DNA of 64,000 nucleotides, taken from assembly GCF_964252635.1 (NCBI RefSeq), contig NZ_CAXUNP010000016.1, positions 25,520 through 89,519 of the forward strand, in the 5' to 3' direction. Positions within the stretch are counted from its first letter, which is position 1. Every line of letters starts with the position of its first letter. Below are positions 26,527 to 34,531 of the stretch, in pieces. This DNA is from Jatrophihabitans sp964252635 (GTDB lineage: Bacteria > Actinomycetota > Actinomycetes > Mycobacteriales > Jatrophihabitantaceae). Position numbers and translations under genes: made by a program. The notes beneath the pieces are model-generated. The model was not told the DNA's origin. It searched no databases and saw only the letters and a program-made list of their open reading frames with translations.

Positions 26527-28052
26527 GGCTGCTTCCCGTCGGCGGTGTCGTCGGCGGCGTCGAGATCCGCCTCGGCGGCCAACGCGTTCATCAGTGCCCC
26601 TTCGTTGACGTCGCTGCCCGACAGGGTGTCCACGACCGCGCCGTCCTTGAGCACGATGACCCGGTCCGACCCCTCGAGCAGCTCGTCGAGTTCGGAGGAG
26701 ATGAGCAGAACGCCCAGACCCTCCTCGGCCAGCTCGTCGATCACGGACTGGACCTCGGCCTTGGCGCCGACGTCGATGCCGCGGGTGGGCTCGTCGAGCA
26801 GCAGCACCTTCGGACGCAGGCACAGCCAGCGCGCGAGCATGACCTTCTGCTGGTTGCCGCCGGACAGCTCGGACACCTTCTGCTCCGGGCTCGACGCCTT
26901 GATGTTGAGCCGAGTGAAGAAGAAGTCGACGATCTCGTCCTGCTTCTTGCGGCTGACGAGACCGCCGCGCGAGATGCGCGGCAGGGCCGCGAGGACGATG
27001 TTCTCGCGCACCGACAGGTTCGGCACGATGCCCTCGCTCTTGCGGTCCTCGGGCAGCATGACGATGCCGGCCTTGATGGCGCCGGCCGTCGAGCGGGCGT
27101 GCACGGGCTTGCCCGCGACCTCGATGCTGCCTTCCTCGATCCGCAGGGAACCCGAGATGGCCTTGGCCGTCTCGCTGCGCCCGGAGCCCAGCAGCCCACC
27201 GAGACCGACGACCTCGCCGGGCCGGATCTCGACGTCGACGTGGTCGAGCTGGTGACGTCGCGTCAGGTCGTGGGCGCGCAGGACCGGCGGCGCGTCGGTG
27301 CCGCGCTCGGTCGAGAACGCGGTCGCACCCTCACGGCGCACCTCCGCGACGTCACGACCCAGCATCAGCGCGACCAGGCGCATGCGGTCGAGCTCGGCCA
27401 TCGGCGCGACGTGCACCACCTCGCCGTCGCGCATGATGGTGGCGCGGTCGCAGATGGCGTAGAGCTCGTCGAGCCGGTGGCTGACGTACACGATCGCGAT
27501 GCCGCGCTCCTTGAGCCGACCGATCACGCGGAAGAGCGTCTCGACCTCACGGGCCTCGAGCGACGACGTGGGCTCGTCCATGATCACCACCCGGGCGTCG
27601 ATCTGGACCGCCCGCGCGATGGCCACCATCTGCTGCGCACCCAGGCCGAGCGACCGCAGCGGACGTGACACGTTCACGTCGATGCCGAACTCCCGCAGGA
27701 CCGCACGGGCCTCGCGCCGCATCCGGGCCGAGTCGATGAGACCGGCCCGCCTCGGCTCCCGGTTGAGGAACAGGTTGCGCGCCACGCTCATCAACGGCAC
27801 CAGGTTGATCTCCTGGTAGATCGTGGAGATGCCGGCGTCCTGCGCCTCGAGCGGGCTGCCGAAGGCGACGGAGGAACCGTCGAACAGCACCGACCCGGCG
27901 TCCGGCTGGTAGACGCCCGTCATGACCTTGATCAGGGTCGACTTGCCGGCCCCGTTCTCACCGACCAGAGCGTGTACCTCACCGGGCTGCAGCGAGAAGG
28001 ACACGTCGCGCAACGCCCGCACACCACCGAAGGATTTGCGCACCCCGTCCAC
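26523..28052 (-). CDS. Sugar ABC transporter ATP-binding protein (YtfR-like)
   Basis: A double-domain ABC ATPase of the ribose/galactose type. Domain 1 has Walker A GENGAGKST near residue 32, a weak signature LGLGAQQMVAIAR and Walker B VVIMDEPTSSL. Domain 2 has a degenerate Walker A (GGLLGSGRSE, as is normal in this family), signature LSGGNQQKVMLAR and Walker B VLLLDEPTRGID. It powers uptake through the two permeases. The coordinates use the first conventional start, GTG 28052, but that removes the first beta-strand of the fold (ILDVDGVRKSF). CTG 28118, in frame 22 codons upstream and overlapping the previous stop as CTGA, fits the family length and the overlap pattern of this operon better. 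Confidence 0.93.
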   Translation of the reverse strand: MDGVRKSFGGVRALRDVSFSLQPGEVHALVGENGAGKSTLIKVMTGVYQPDAGSVLFDGSSVAFGSPLEAQDAGISTIYQEINLVPLMSVARNLFLNREPRRAGLIDSARMRREARAVLREFGIDVNVSRPLRSLGLGAQQMVAIARAVQIDARVVIMDEPTSSLEAREVETLFRVIGRLKERGIAIVYVSHRLDELYAICDRATIMRDGEVVHVAPMAELDRMRLVALMLGRDVAEVRREGATAFSTERGTDAPPVLRAHDLTRRHQLDHVDVEIRPGEVVGLGGLLGSGRSETAKAISGSLRIEEGSIEVAGKPVHARSTAGAIKAGIVMLPEDRKSEGIVPNLSVRENIVLAALPRISRGGLVSRKKQDEIVDFFFTRLNIKASSPEQKVSELSGGNQQKVMLARWLCLRPKVLLLDEPTRGIDVGAKAEVQSVIDELAEEGLGVLLISSELDELLEGSDRVIVLKDGAVVDTLSGSDVNEGALMNALAAEADLDAADDTADGKQP

Positions 28053-28114
28053 GTCGAGGATCGGGGTGGGCCCGCCGGCGGCCGGCGCGGGCGTCGCGCC
28101 GGCCGTCTGCGCGG

Positions 28115-29215
28115 TCAGTAGACGTCACCGTCCTTCAGGGCCTGCTTGGCGTTCGACGAGGTGAAGTGGTGGTCCTTGATGATCACCGTCGTCGGGGTGC
28201 CCTTGCTGGAGTAGAAGTTCTGCAGGGCGCCGAAGGCCAGCGGGCCGAACCGCGGGTTGGTCTCGACGTCGGCCACCATCGTGCCGTTGGCGACGTACTG
28301 CACGGCCTGCTGGATGCCGTCGATGCCGACGACCTTGATGTCCTTGCCCGGCACCTTGCCCGCGGCGCGGATGGCCTGGATGGCTCCGAGGGCCATCGTG
28401 TCGTTCTGGGCGTAGATGCCCTTGAGGTTCGGGTTGCTCTGCAGGATCTGGGCGGTGACCTTCTGGCCCGTCGCCTGGTCGAAGTTCGCCGTCTGCGACG
28501 CCACGATCTTGATGTTCGGGTACTTCGCCTTGATCTGGGCGTTGAAGCCGTTGGTCCGGTCGGTGGCGACGTTGTTGCCCGACGTGCCCTGCAGCTCGGC
28601 GACGTCGCCCTTGCCCTTGAGGGCGCCGGCGAGGTCGTCCGCGGCGATCTTGGCCTGGCCGCTGAAGTTCGAGCCGATGAAGCCGATGAAGTCGCTGCAC
28701 GCGGTGCCGTTGACGGTGCGGTCGATGGTCAGGACGGGGATGTGCTTGGCCTTGGCCTGGTTGAGGGCGGGAGCCAGGCCGGTGGAGTTCTCCGGCGCGA
28801 CGATGAGCACCTTCGCGCCCTGCGCGATCATGTTCTGGATGTCGGTGTTCTGCTGCGCCACGTTCGCGTTCGCGTTGCGCTGGATGAGCTTGATGCCCAA
28901 CGACTTGGCCTGATCGGTGATCGACTTGGTCTCGGTGGCGCGGAACGGGTTGCTCGTGGACTCCGACTGGGAGAACCCGACCGTGGAGGTCTTCAGGTCC
29001 AGCTTCGGCGCGCCGTACTTCGAGTAGGTGCAGCCGGCGCCGGCCGCGGCCGCGGGGGCCGACTGGACCTGCTGCGCACCACCCGATCCGCCGGCACTGC
29101 CACTGCCGCCGCCGCCACCGTTGGACGCGCTCTTGGAGCAGGCGCCGACCAGGGCGACGGCGGCGAGCCCGGCGCCGATGACGATCGCGCTGCGCCGCGT
29201 CGAGTTGGACAACAT
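28115..29215 (-). CDS. Sugar ABC substrate-binding lipoprotein (YtfQ-like)
   Basis: A 366-residue periplasmic-binding-protein-like lipoprotein. The signal peptide ends in the lipobox LVGAC with the lipidated Cys at 26, followed by a Gly/Ser-rich tether. The type I sugar-binding fold has TVGFSQSESTSNPFR, DIQNMIAQGAKVLIVAPEN, TIDRTVNG, IYAQNDTMALGAIQAI and VVGIDGIQQAVQ, close to YtfQ and other galactose-type binding proteins. It delivers the sugar to the two permeases. ATG 29215 has GAGGAG about eight bases upstream. It is the first gene of the operon, downstream of a candidate DeoR operator at 29344-29370. Confidence 0.93.
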   Translation of the reverse strand: MLSNSTRRSAIVIGAGLAAVALVGACSKSASNGGGGGSGSAGGSGGAQQVQSAPAAAAGAGCTYSKYGAPKLDLKTSTVGFSQSESTSNPFRATETKSITDQAKSLGIKLIQRNANANVAQQNTDIQNMIAQGAKVLIVAPENSTGLAPALNQAKAKHIPVLTIDRTVNGTACSDFIGFIGSNFSGQAKIAADDLAGALKGKGDVAELQGTSGNNVATDRTNGFNAQIKAKYPNIKIVASQTANFDQATGQKVTAQILQSNPNLKGIYAQNDTMALGAIQAIRAAGKVPGKDIKVVGIDGIQQAVQYVANGTMVADVETNPRFGPLAFGALQNFYSSKGTPTTVIIKDHHFTSSNAKQALKDGDVY

Positions 29216-29343
29216 CGTGGGTCACTCCTCAGAGATCGGTGGTGCCCGACGGCACCAGGGCGGCACCGGATGTCCGCCGTGTGGCGCGGACATGACCGGT
29301 GCATGACCAAGCGCCTGCCAGTGAACGGGAGCAGTCGCGTTCG

Positions 29344-29370
29344 GTCAATAGTTGACGGCAAACTGATCAG
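29344..29370. promoter_or_regulatory. Candidate DeoR operator upstream of the sugar operon
   Basis: The palindrome GTCAATAGTTGAC (29344-29356) overlaps TGACGGCAAAC (29353-29363) and is followed by the palindrome CTGATCAG (29363-29370). The TGACGGCAAAC element recurs with one mismatch upstream of the deoR gene. It lies 129-155 bases before the substrate-binding protein start, suiting repression of the operon promoter. Confidence 0.5.
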
Positions 29371-29400
29371 AAGTTGTCGCCACCTCGTGACCCGACCTGG

Positions 29401-30165
29401 TCAGGTCGAGGCGACGTGGACCTCGACGCCCTCGCTGCGCATCCGGTCGAGCGCGGCCGGGTCGGCGGCGGAGTCGGTGACCAGGTGCTGGATGCGGCCG
29501 ATGGGCACGGTCTCGAACATGGTGTCCTGGCCCAGTTTGGTGTGGTCGGTGAGGACCACGACCTCCTGGGCGCAGTGCACGATCGCCTGGTCGACGCCCG
29601 CCGCGTGCATGTTCGGCGTCGACAGGCCGCGTTCGGCCGTGAGCCCGTTGCCGGACAGGAACGCCCGCTGGACGCGCACGCCGGCCAGTGACTTCTCGGC
29701 GGCGCTGCCGATCAGCGCGAACGTCGACTTGCGCAGCGAACCCCCGGTGAGCACGACCTCGGCCTTGGCGTCGGACAGCACCTGGGCGACCAACAGGGAG
29801 TTGGTGACGACCGTGAGGTCGGCGATGCGGGCCAGCCGTCGCGCGAACTCCCGGGTCGTGCTGCCCGCACCCACGACGATGGCGTCACCCTCGCTGACCA
29901 GGGTCGCCGCCAGCCGGCCGATGGCCTGCTTCTCGACCGAGGCGACCGTGCGCTTGTGCTGGTAGCTCTGCTCGTGGGACAGCCCGCCCGGCCACACCGC
30001 GCCGCCACGACGGCGGTCCAGGACCCCTTGCTCCTCGAGCGCGCGGATGTCGCGCCGCACGGTGACCTCGGAGGTGTCGACGGCCTCGGCGAGCTCGCGC
30101 AGCGACACCGCTCCGCTGGTGCGGACGAGGTCGACGATGGCCTGGCGTCGTTCAGCCGTGAACAT
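29401..30165 (-). CDS. DeoR-family sugar-responsive regulator
   Basis: A 254-residue DeoR-type repressor. The N-terminal helix-turn-helix includes FTAERRQAIVDLV and the recognition region TSEVTVRRDIRALEEQG. The C-terminal phosphosugar-binding domain has VGAGSTTREFARRL and VLTDHTKLGQ, the family's effector site. Start ATG 30165 is the normal N-terminus (MFTAERRQ). It lies directly upstream of the sugar-galactose operon on the same strand. The shared element TGACSGCAAAC in front of deoR and of the operon suggests that it represses both until a sugar phosphate, perhaps a galactose derivative, binds. Confidence 0.92.
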   Translation of the reverse strand: MFTAERRQAIVDLVRTSGAVSLRELAEAVDTSEVTVRRDIRALEEQGVLDRRRGGAVWPGGLSHEQSYQHKRTVASVEKQAIGRLAATLVSEGDAIVVGAGSTTREFARRLARIADLTVVTNSLLVAQVLSDAKAEVVLTGGSLRKSTFALIGSAAEKSLAGVRVQRAFLSGNGLTAERGLSTPNMHAAGVDQAIVHCAQEVVVLTDHTKLGQDTMFETVPIGRIQHLVTDSAADPAALDRMRSEGVEVHVAST

Positions 30166-30218
30166 GGACTGCCGCCTGTCTGCTGGCGATCCCGCGAACG
30201 GGCTTGATCGAAAAGGAC

Positions 30219-30262
30219 TGTATAGCGGCTCGCAACGGTCAGCAATCAGTCGTTTGCGGTCA
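30219..30262 (-). promoter_or_regulatory. deoR promoter and candidate operator
   Basis: TATACA (minus strand, 30219-30224) is a good -10 box about 54 bases before the deoR start. TGACCGCAAAC (minus strand, 30252-30262) lies just upstream of the expected -35 region and matches ten of eleven bases of the element in front of the sugar operon. Autoregulation is inferred. Confidence 0.45.
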
Positions 30263-30301
30263 GGCTCACCACCGAACGGGCGACCATGGAGAATCACCGC
30301 C

Positions 30302-30751
30302 ATGAGTGAGCCGGAGTTCGAGCTGGGCACCGACGGCCCCCGCAACATGCTGGTGGGCGTGGACGGATCCGACACGTCGATGCACGCCGCTGCGTACGCC
30401 GGCGGCATGGCCCGCCGCCAGAACATCCATCTGATCGTGCTGTACGTGCGCAACACCACGGCGATGTCCGCCCAGGTGGCAGCCACCGCAGGCGCGGTGG
30501 TCGAGACCCAGGACGAGATCGTCGAGAACCTGCGCCGCACCGTGACCGAAGGCGCCGAGCGCGCCGGCATCAGCGCCGAGTTCATCGTGCGTACCGGGAA
30601 CCCGTACAAGGAGCTGATCGCCACCGCCCACGAGCTGCGCGTCGACGCCATCGTGGTCGGCGCCTCGACCCAGGCGGGGCACAAGCTCGTGGGCTCGCTG
30701 GCCGGCCGGCTGGTCAAGGACGCCGCGTGGCCGGTCACCGTCGTGCCCTAG
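30302..30751 (+). CDS. Universal stress protein, UspA family
   Basis: A 149-residue single-domain Usp. The N-terminal strand MLVGVDGSDTS and the C-terminal VDAIVVGASTQAGHKLVGSLAGRLV...WPVTVVP frame the Rossmann-like fold. The ATP-binding pattern G-x2-G-x9-GS is only partly kept (GASTQAGHKLVGSLAG), so nucleotide binding is uncertain. ATG 30302 is chosen over the longer upstream frame because GGAGA lies about ten bases before it and the protein then begins at the normal family position. It is divergent from deoR. Confidence 0.9.
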   Translation: MSEPEFELGTDGPRNMLVGVDGSDTSMHAAAYAGGMARRQNIHLIVLYVRNTTAMSAQVAATAGAVVETQDEIVENLRRTVTEGAERAGISAEFIVRTGNPYKELIATAHELRVDAIVVGASTQAGHKLVGSLAGRLVKDAAWPVTVVP

Positions 30752-30839
30752 GTCGATCCCAGGCTCGACGGCGGGATGCCGCCGTCGAGCCGTGCCGCAA
30801 TTGCCCCCGATAGGTGAATCCCCCGGATCCGGCGGACTT

Positions 30840-30859
30840 CCGTGACTGTGAGGTCACGG
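30840..30859. promoter_or_regulatory. Inverted repeat upstream of the pseudokinase gene
   Basis: CCGTGAC (30840-30846) and GTCACGG (30853-30859) form a perfect 7+7 inverted repeat with a six-base spacer. It lies 33-52 bases before the ATG at 30892, where a repressor or activator site would be expected. The regulator is unknown. Confidence 0.5.
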
Positions 30860-30891
30860 TGAAGTACGCTGTGGTCAGCAGGGAGGGCAGC

Positions 30892-31761
30892 ATGGCGTTG
30901 GTCGACAGGCGTGCGGTCACCGAGGACGACCTCGGTGACCACTTCGACGACGTCCGCGTGCTGCACGCAGGCGCCCGCTTCACCGTCTACGAGGCCCACG
31001 AACTCGCCACCCGGCGCAACGTCGCCGTCAAGGTGCCGGTGCGCTCCGGCCAGCGCTGGCTGCACGACATCATCCGCCATCAGGCCACCGTGCTCGCGCC
31101 CATCTCGACACACCCGCACATCGTCTCGCTCTACCAGTGCCTCGAGCTCGCCGACGGCCGGCCCGCCCTGGTGTTCGAGCGCTGCCGCGGGACGCTGGCC
31201 GACGCGCTGCCGGGCGGCCGACGGCTGCCGGCGGCGGAGGTCGCCGCGATCGGCATCAAGCTGGCCGGCGCCCTCGAGACCACGCACAGCGCCGACGTCG
31301 TGCACTGCAACGTGCACCCGGGCAACGTGCTGCTCAGCGAATGGGGCGAGCCGGTGCTCACCGGTTACGACGAGGCCGTGCGCATCGGCGCCGGCCAGTC
31401 CGGGCGACCAGCGCTGCAGGCCACGACGTCGCACACCGCGCCCGAACTCCTGCAGGGTGAGCCGGCCCAGGTGCAGACCGACGTGTACGGGCTGGCCGCC
31501 ACGCTCTACGAGCTCGTCGCGGGTCGCAGCGCCTTCCGCGCCTACGCCGGCGAGTCACCGGCCGCGGTCATCCTGCGCGTGCTCGGCGGCACCGTGAAAC
31601 CCATCGTCGACCCGGACATCCCGCTCGCGCTGTCCGACCTGCTGACCTGGGCCATGTCCGGGCAACCGGTCGACCGCCCGCCGACCCCCGCGTGGCTGGC
31701 CGAGGAGCTCGGCCGGATCGAGATCGCCGAGGGCTGGCCGCGCACGCGGATGATCGACTAG
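30892..31761 (+). CDS. Kinase-like protein lacking catalytic residues (pseudokinase)
   Basis: A 289-residue protein with a full Ser/Thr-kinase-like fold that is clearly paralogous to the kinase at 6057-9112: AEVAAIGIKLAGALETTHSADVVH matches AEVVALGIKIAGALETAHRAEILH in that protein, and both end with SDLL, RPPT and GWPRT. Key residues are changed. HRDVKPQN is HCNVHPGN, DFG is TGY, and the glycine loop is HAGARFTVYE. The VAVK lysine is kept. It is therefore expected to be catalytically dead or nearly so and to act as a scaffold or regulator. ATG 30892 is chosen because GGGAGGG lies four bases upstream. Confidence 0.88.
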   Translation: MALVDRRAVTEDDLGDHFDDVRVLHAGARFTVYEAHELATRRNVAVKVPVRSGQRWLHDIIRHQATVLAPISTHPHIVSLYQCLELADGRPALVFERCRGTLADALPGGRRLPAAEVAAIGIKLAGALETTHSADVVHCNVHPGNVLLSEWGEPVLTGYDEAVRIGAGQSGRPALQATTSHTAPELLQGEPAQVQTDVYGLAATLYELVAGRSAFRAYAGESPAAVILRVLGGTVKPIVDPDIPLALSDLLTWAMSGQPVDRPPTPAWLAEELGRIEIAEGWPRTRMID

Positions 31762-31802
31762 CCCTGCCGCGCCCGCTGTGACGGTTTTACCTACCGCGCC
31801 GA

Positions 31803-31838
31803 TAGACAAAGTGGGCGCCGGTCGGGCAGACTCGCCGT
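31803..31838 (+). promoter_or_regulatory. Leaderless promoter of the cysteine dioxygenase gene
   Basis: TAGACA (31803-31808), 18-base spacer, CAGACT (31827-31832), six bases, then GTG 31839. There is no ribosome binding site. The -10 differs from TANNNT at its first base. Confidence 0.5.
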
Positions 31839-32381
31839 GTGAACGACACGACGGCGCGGGCCGGGTTACCGGCCCCGGAGCAGGGGTTGTACTTCTCCCG
31901 GGAGCAGCTCATCGGCTTCTCCCGCTTCTTCGCCGACGAGGTCTGTTCCGGCAAGTTCCCGTTCGTCGACTTCGACCCCGAACAGCGCTGGCACCGTCGT
32001 ATCTACCGGGATCGCCGGGTCGATGTGTGGCTCATCAGCTGGCTGCCGTCGCAGGGCACCCAGCTGCACGATCACGGCGGCTCGTCCGGCGCGTTCACCG
32101 TGCTCTCGGGCGTCCTGACCGAGGCCGTGGTCACCGGCGGGTCGGTGCTGCACGACCACGAGCGCGGCACCGGCTCGACGGTGGGCTTCGGGGCCCACTA
32201 CGTCCACGACGTCCGCAACCTGGGTGATGCGCCGGCGGTCAGCGTGCACGCCTACTCGGCGCCGCTGACGTCGATGACGTACTACGACCTCGCGGACGGT
32301 GCCCTGTCGACGATCACCACGCTCGCCACCGACGACCCCGAGCCCGACGTCGAGCCGTTGCCCGTTCGTCACGCGTCCTGA
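31839..32381 (+). CDS. Cysteine dioxygenase family protein
   Basis: A 180-residue cupin of the type I cysteine dioxygenase family, which oxidises cysteine (or another thiol) to the sulfinate with Fe(II) and O2. The metal-binding HxH is in LHDHGGSSGAF near residue 78, the third His in YVHDVRN, and the C-terminal VHAYSAPLTSMTYYD is typical. The start is GTG 31839, probably leaderless. The next gene, 22 bases on, is a rhodanese, so the pair probably handles thiol or sulfur metabolism. Confidence 0.9.
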   Translation: MNDTTARAGLPAPEQGLYFSREQLIGFSRFFADEVCSGKFPFVDFDPEQRWHRRIYRDRRVDVWLISWLPSQGTQLHDHGGSSGAFTVLSGVLTEAVVTGGSVLHDHERGTGSTVGFGAHYVHDVRNLGDAPAVSVHAYSAPLTSMTYYDLADGALSTITTLATDDPEPDVEPLPVRHAS

Positions 32382-32403
32382 CCGACGTGCCAACCTGGAG
32401 AAC

Positions 32404-32826
32404 ATGACGGCACGCTTCGGTTCGGTCGACGATCTGCTCGCCGACGCACGTTCCCGACTCGATCGGGTGAGCACGGACGACATCGCGAGCCTGCGCGAGG
32501 ACGGCGTGCTGCTCGTGGACATCCGTCCCGGCTGGCAACGCGCCGTCACCGGCGAGATCGACGGCGCACTGGTGGTCGAGCGCAACCACCTGGAATGGCG
32601 GCTGCACCCGGAGTCCGACGCCCGTCTGCCGCAGGCGACGCCGGGGCAGCGCTGGGTCGTGGTCTGCTCGGAGGGCTACACGTCCTCGCTCGCGGCGGAC
32701 GCCCTGAACTCGATCGGCGTGCCGGCCACGGACCTCATCGGCGGGATCGAGGCCTGGATCGATGCCGGACTGGACGTGGTCCCGGGCGTGACGCCGCCGA
32801 ACGCCCTGGTGCACCGGACGCGATAG
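32404..32826 (+). CDS. Rhodanese-like sulfurtransferase
   Basis: A 140-residue single-domain rhodanese. The active-site loop is VVCSEGYTSSLAA with the catalytic Cys near residue 87; VLLVDIRPGWQRAVTGEIDGA is the N-terminal family motif and DLIGGIEAWIDAG the C-terminal one. ATG 32404 is preceded by GGAGA. It lies 22 bases after the cysteine dioxygenase gene on the same strand, which suggests joint transcription and a role in moving sulfane sulfur. Confidence 0.92.
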   Translation: MTARFGSVDDLLADARSRLDRVSTDDIASLREDGVLLVDIRPGWQRAVTGEIDGALVVERNHLEWRLHPESDARLPQATPGQRWVVVCSEGYTSSLAADALNSIGVPATDLIGGIEAWIDAGLDVVPGVTPPNALVHRTR

Positions 32827-32841
32827 CGCCCGCGCCCGACC

Positions 32842-33102
32842 TCAGGACGACGCGTTGGCCACCCGGTAGCCGAGCCAGCCCACGTAGCCGAGCAGAGCAG
32901 CGACGCCCAGCTTGCGCGTCGGCGGCGCCATCATGGCCAACCCGACCGCCGTCTCGGTGGCGCCGTTGCGCAGCACCCAGGTGGCGGTGTCGTCCGGGAA
33001 CGCGGCCTCGGTGATGCTCGCGAACGCCTCGGGTGCGACGAAGTGCGCCGCTCCCGTGGCCGCAACGACGAAGCCGACTCTTCCGGTGCTCAGCAGTCCC
33101 AT
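32842..33102 (-). CDS. Small DoxX-like membrane protein
   Basis: An 86-residue hydrophobic protein with about three helices, related in pattern to the protein at 9215-9586 (HFVAPEAF, NGATETAVGLAMM, PPTRK). It converges on the rhodanese gene, with 15 bases between the stops. Start ATG 33102. Function unknown. Confidence 0.7.
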   Translation of the reverse strand: MGLLSTGRVGFVVAATGAAHFVAPEAFASITEAAFPDDTATWVLRNGATETAVGLAMMAPPTRKLGVAALLGYVGWLGYRVANASS

Positions 33103-33142
33103 GCGGGCAGCCTGCCCGCTTGCTGCCGCCGCGTCACGGTCG

Positions 33143-33162
33143 CGTCACTCCATCGGGCTGCG

Positions 33163-33178
<16 letters not shown>
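33143..33178. repeat. 18-bp tandem duplication at the acyl-CoA dehydrogenase stop
   Basis: CGTCACTCCATCGGGCTG occurs twice head to tail (33143-33160 and 33161-33178). The downstream copy contains the last codons and TGA stop of the acyl-CoA dehydrogenase gene (33163-33165); the other is an untranslated copy after the stop. It is a recent duplication without coding effect. Confidence 0.85.
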
Positions 33179-34455
<1,277 letters not shown>

Positions 34456-34531
34456 GAGTGGGCACCCTTCGCCGGCACGGCCGATAGCCTGTGGCCCCTC
34501 AGCATGGACTACCCGTCGAAACAGGTGGCGT

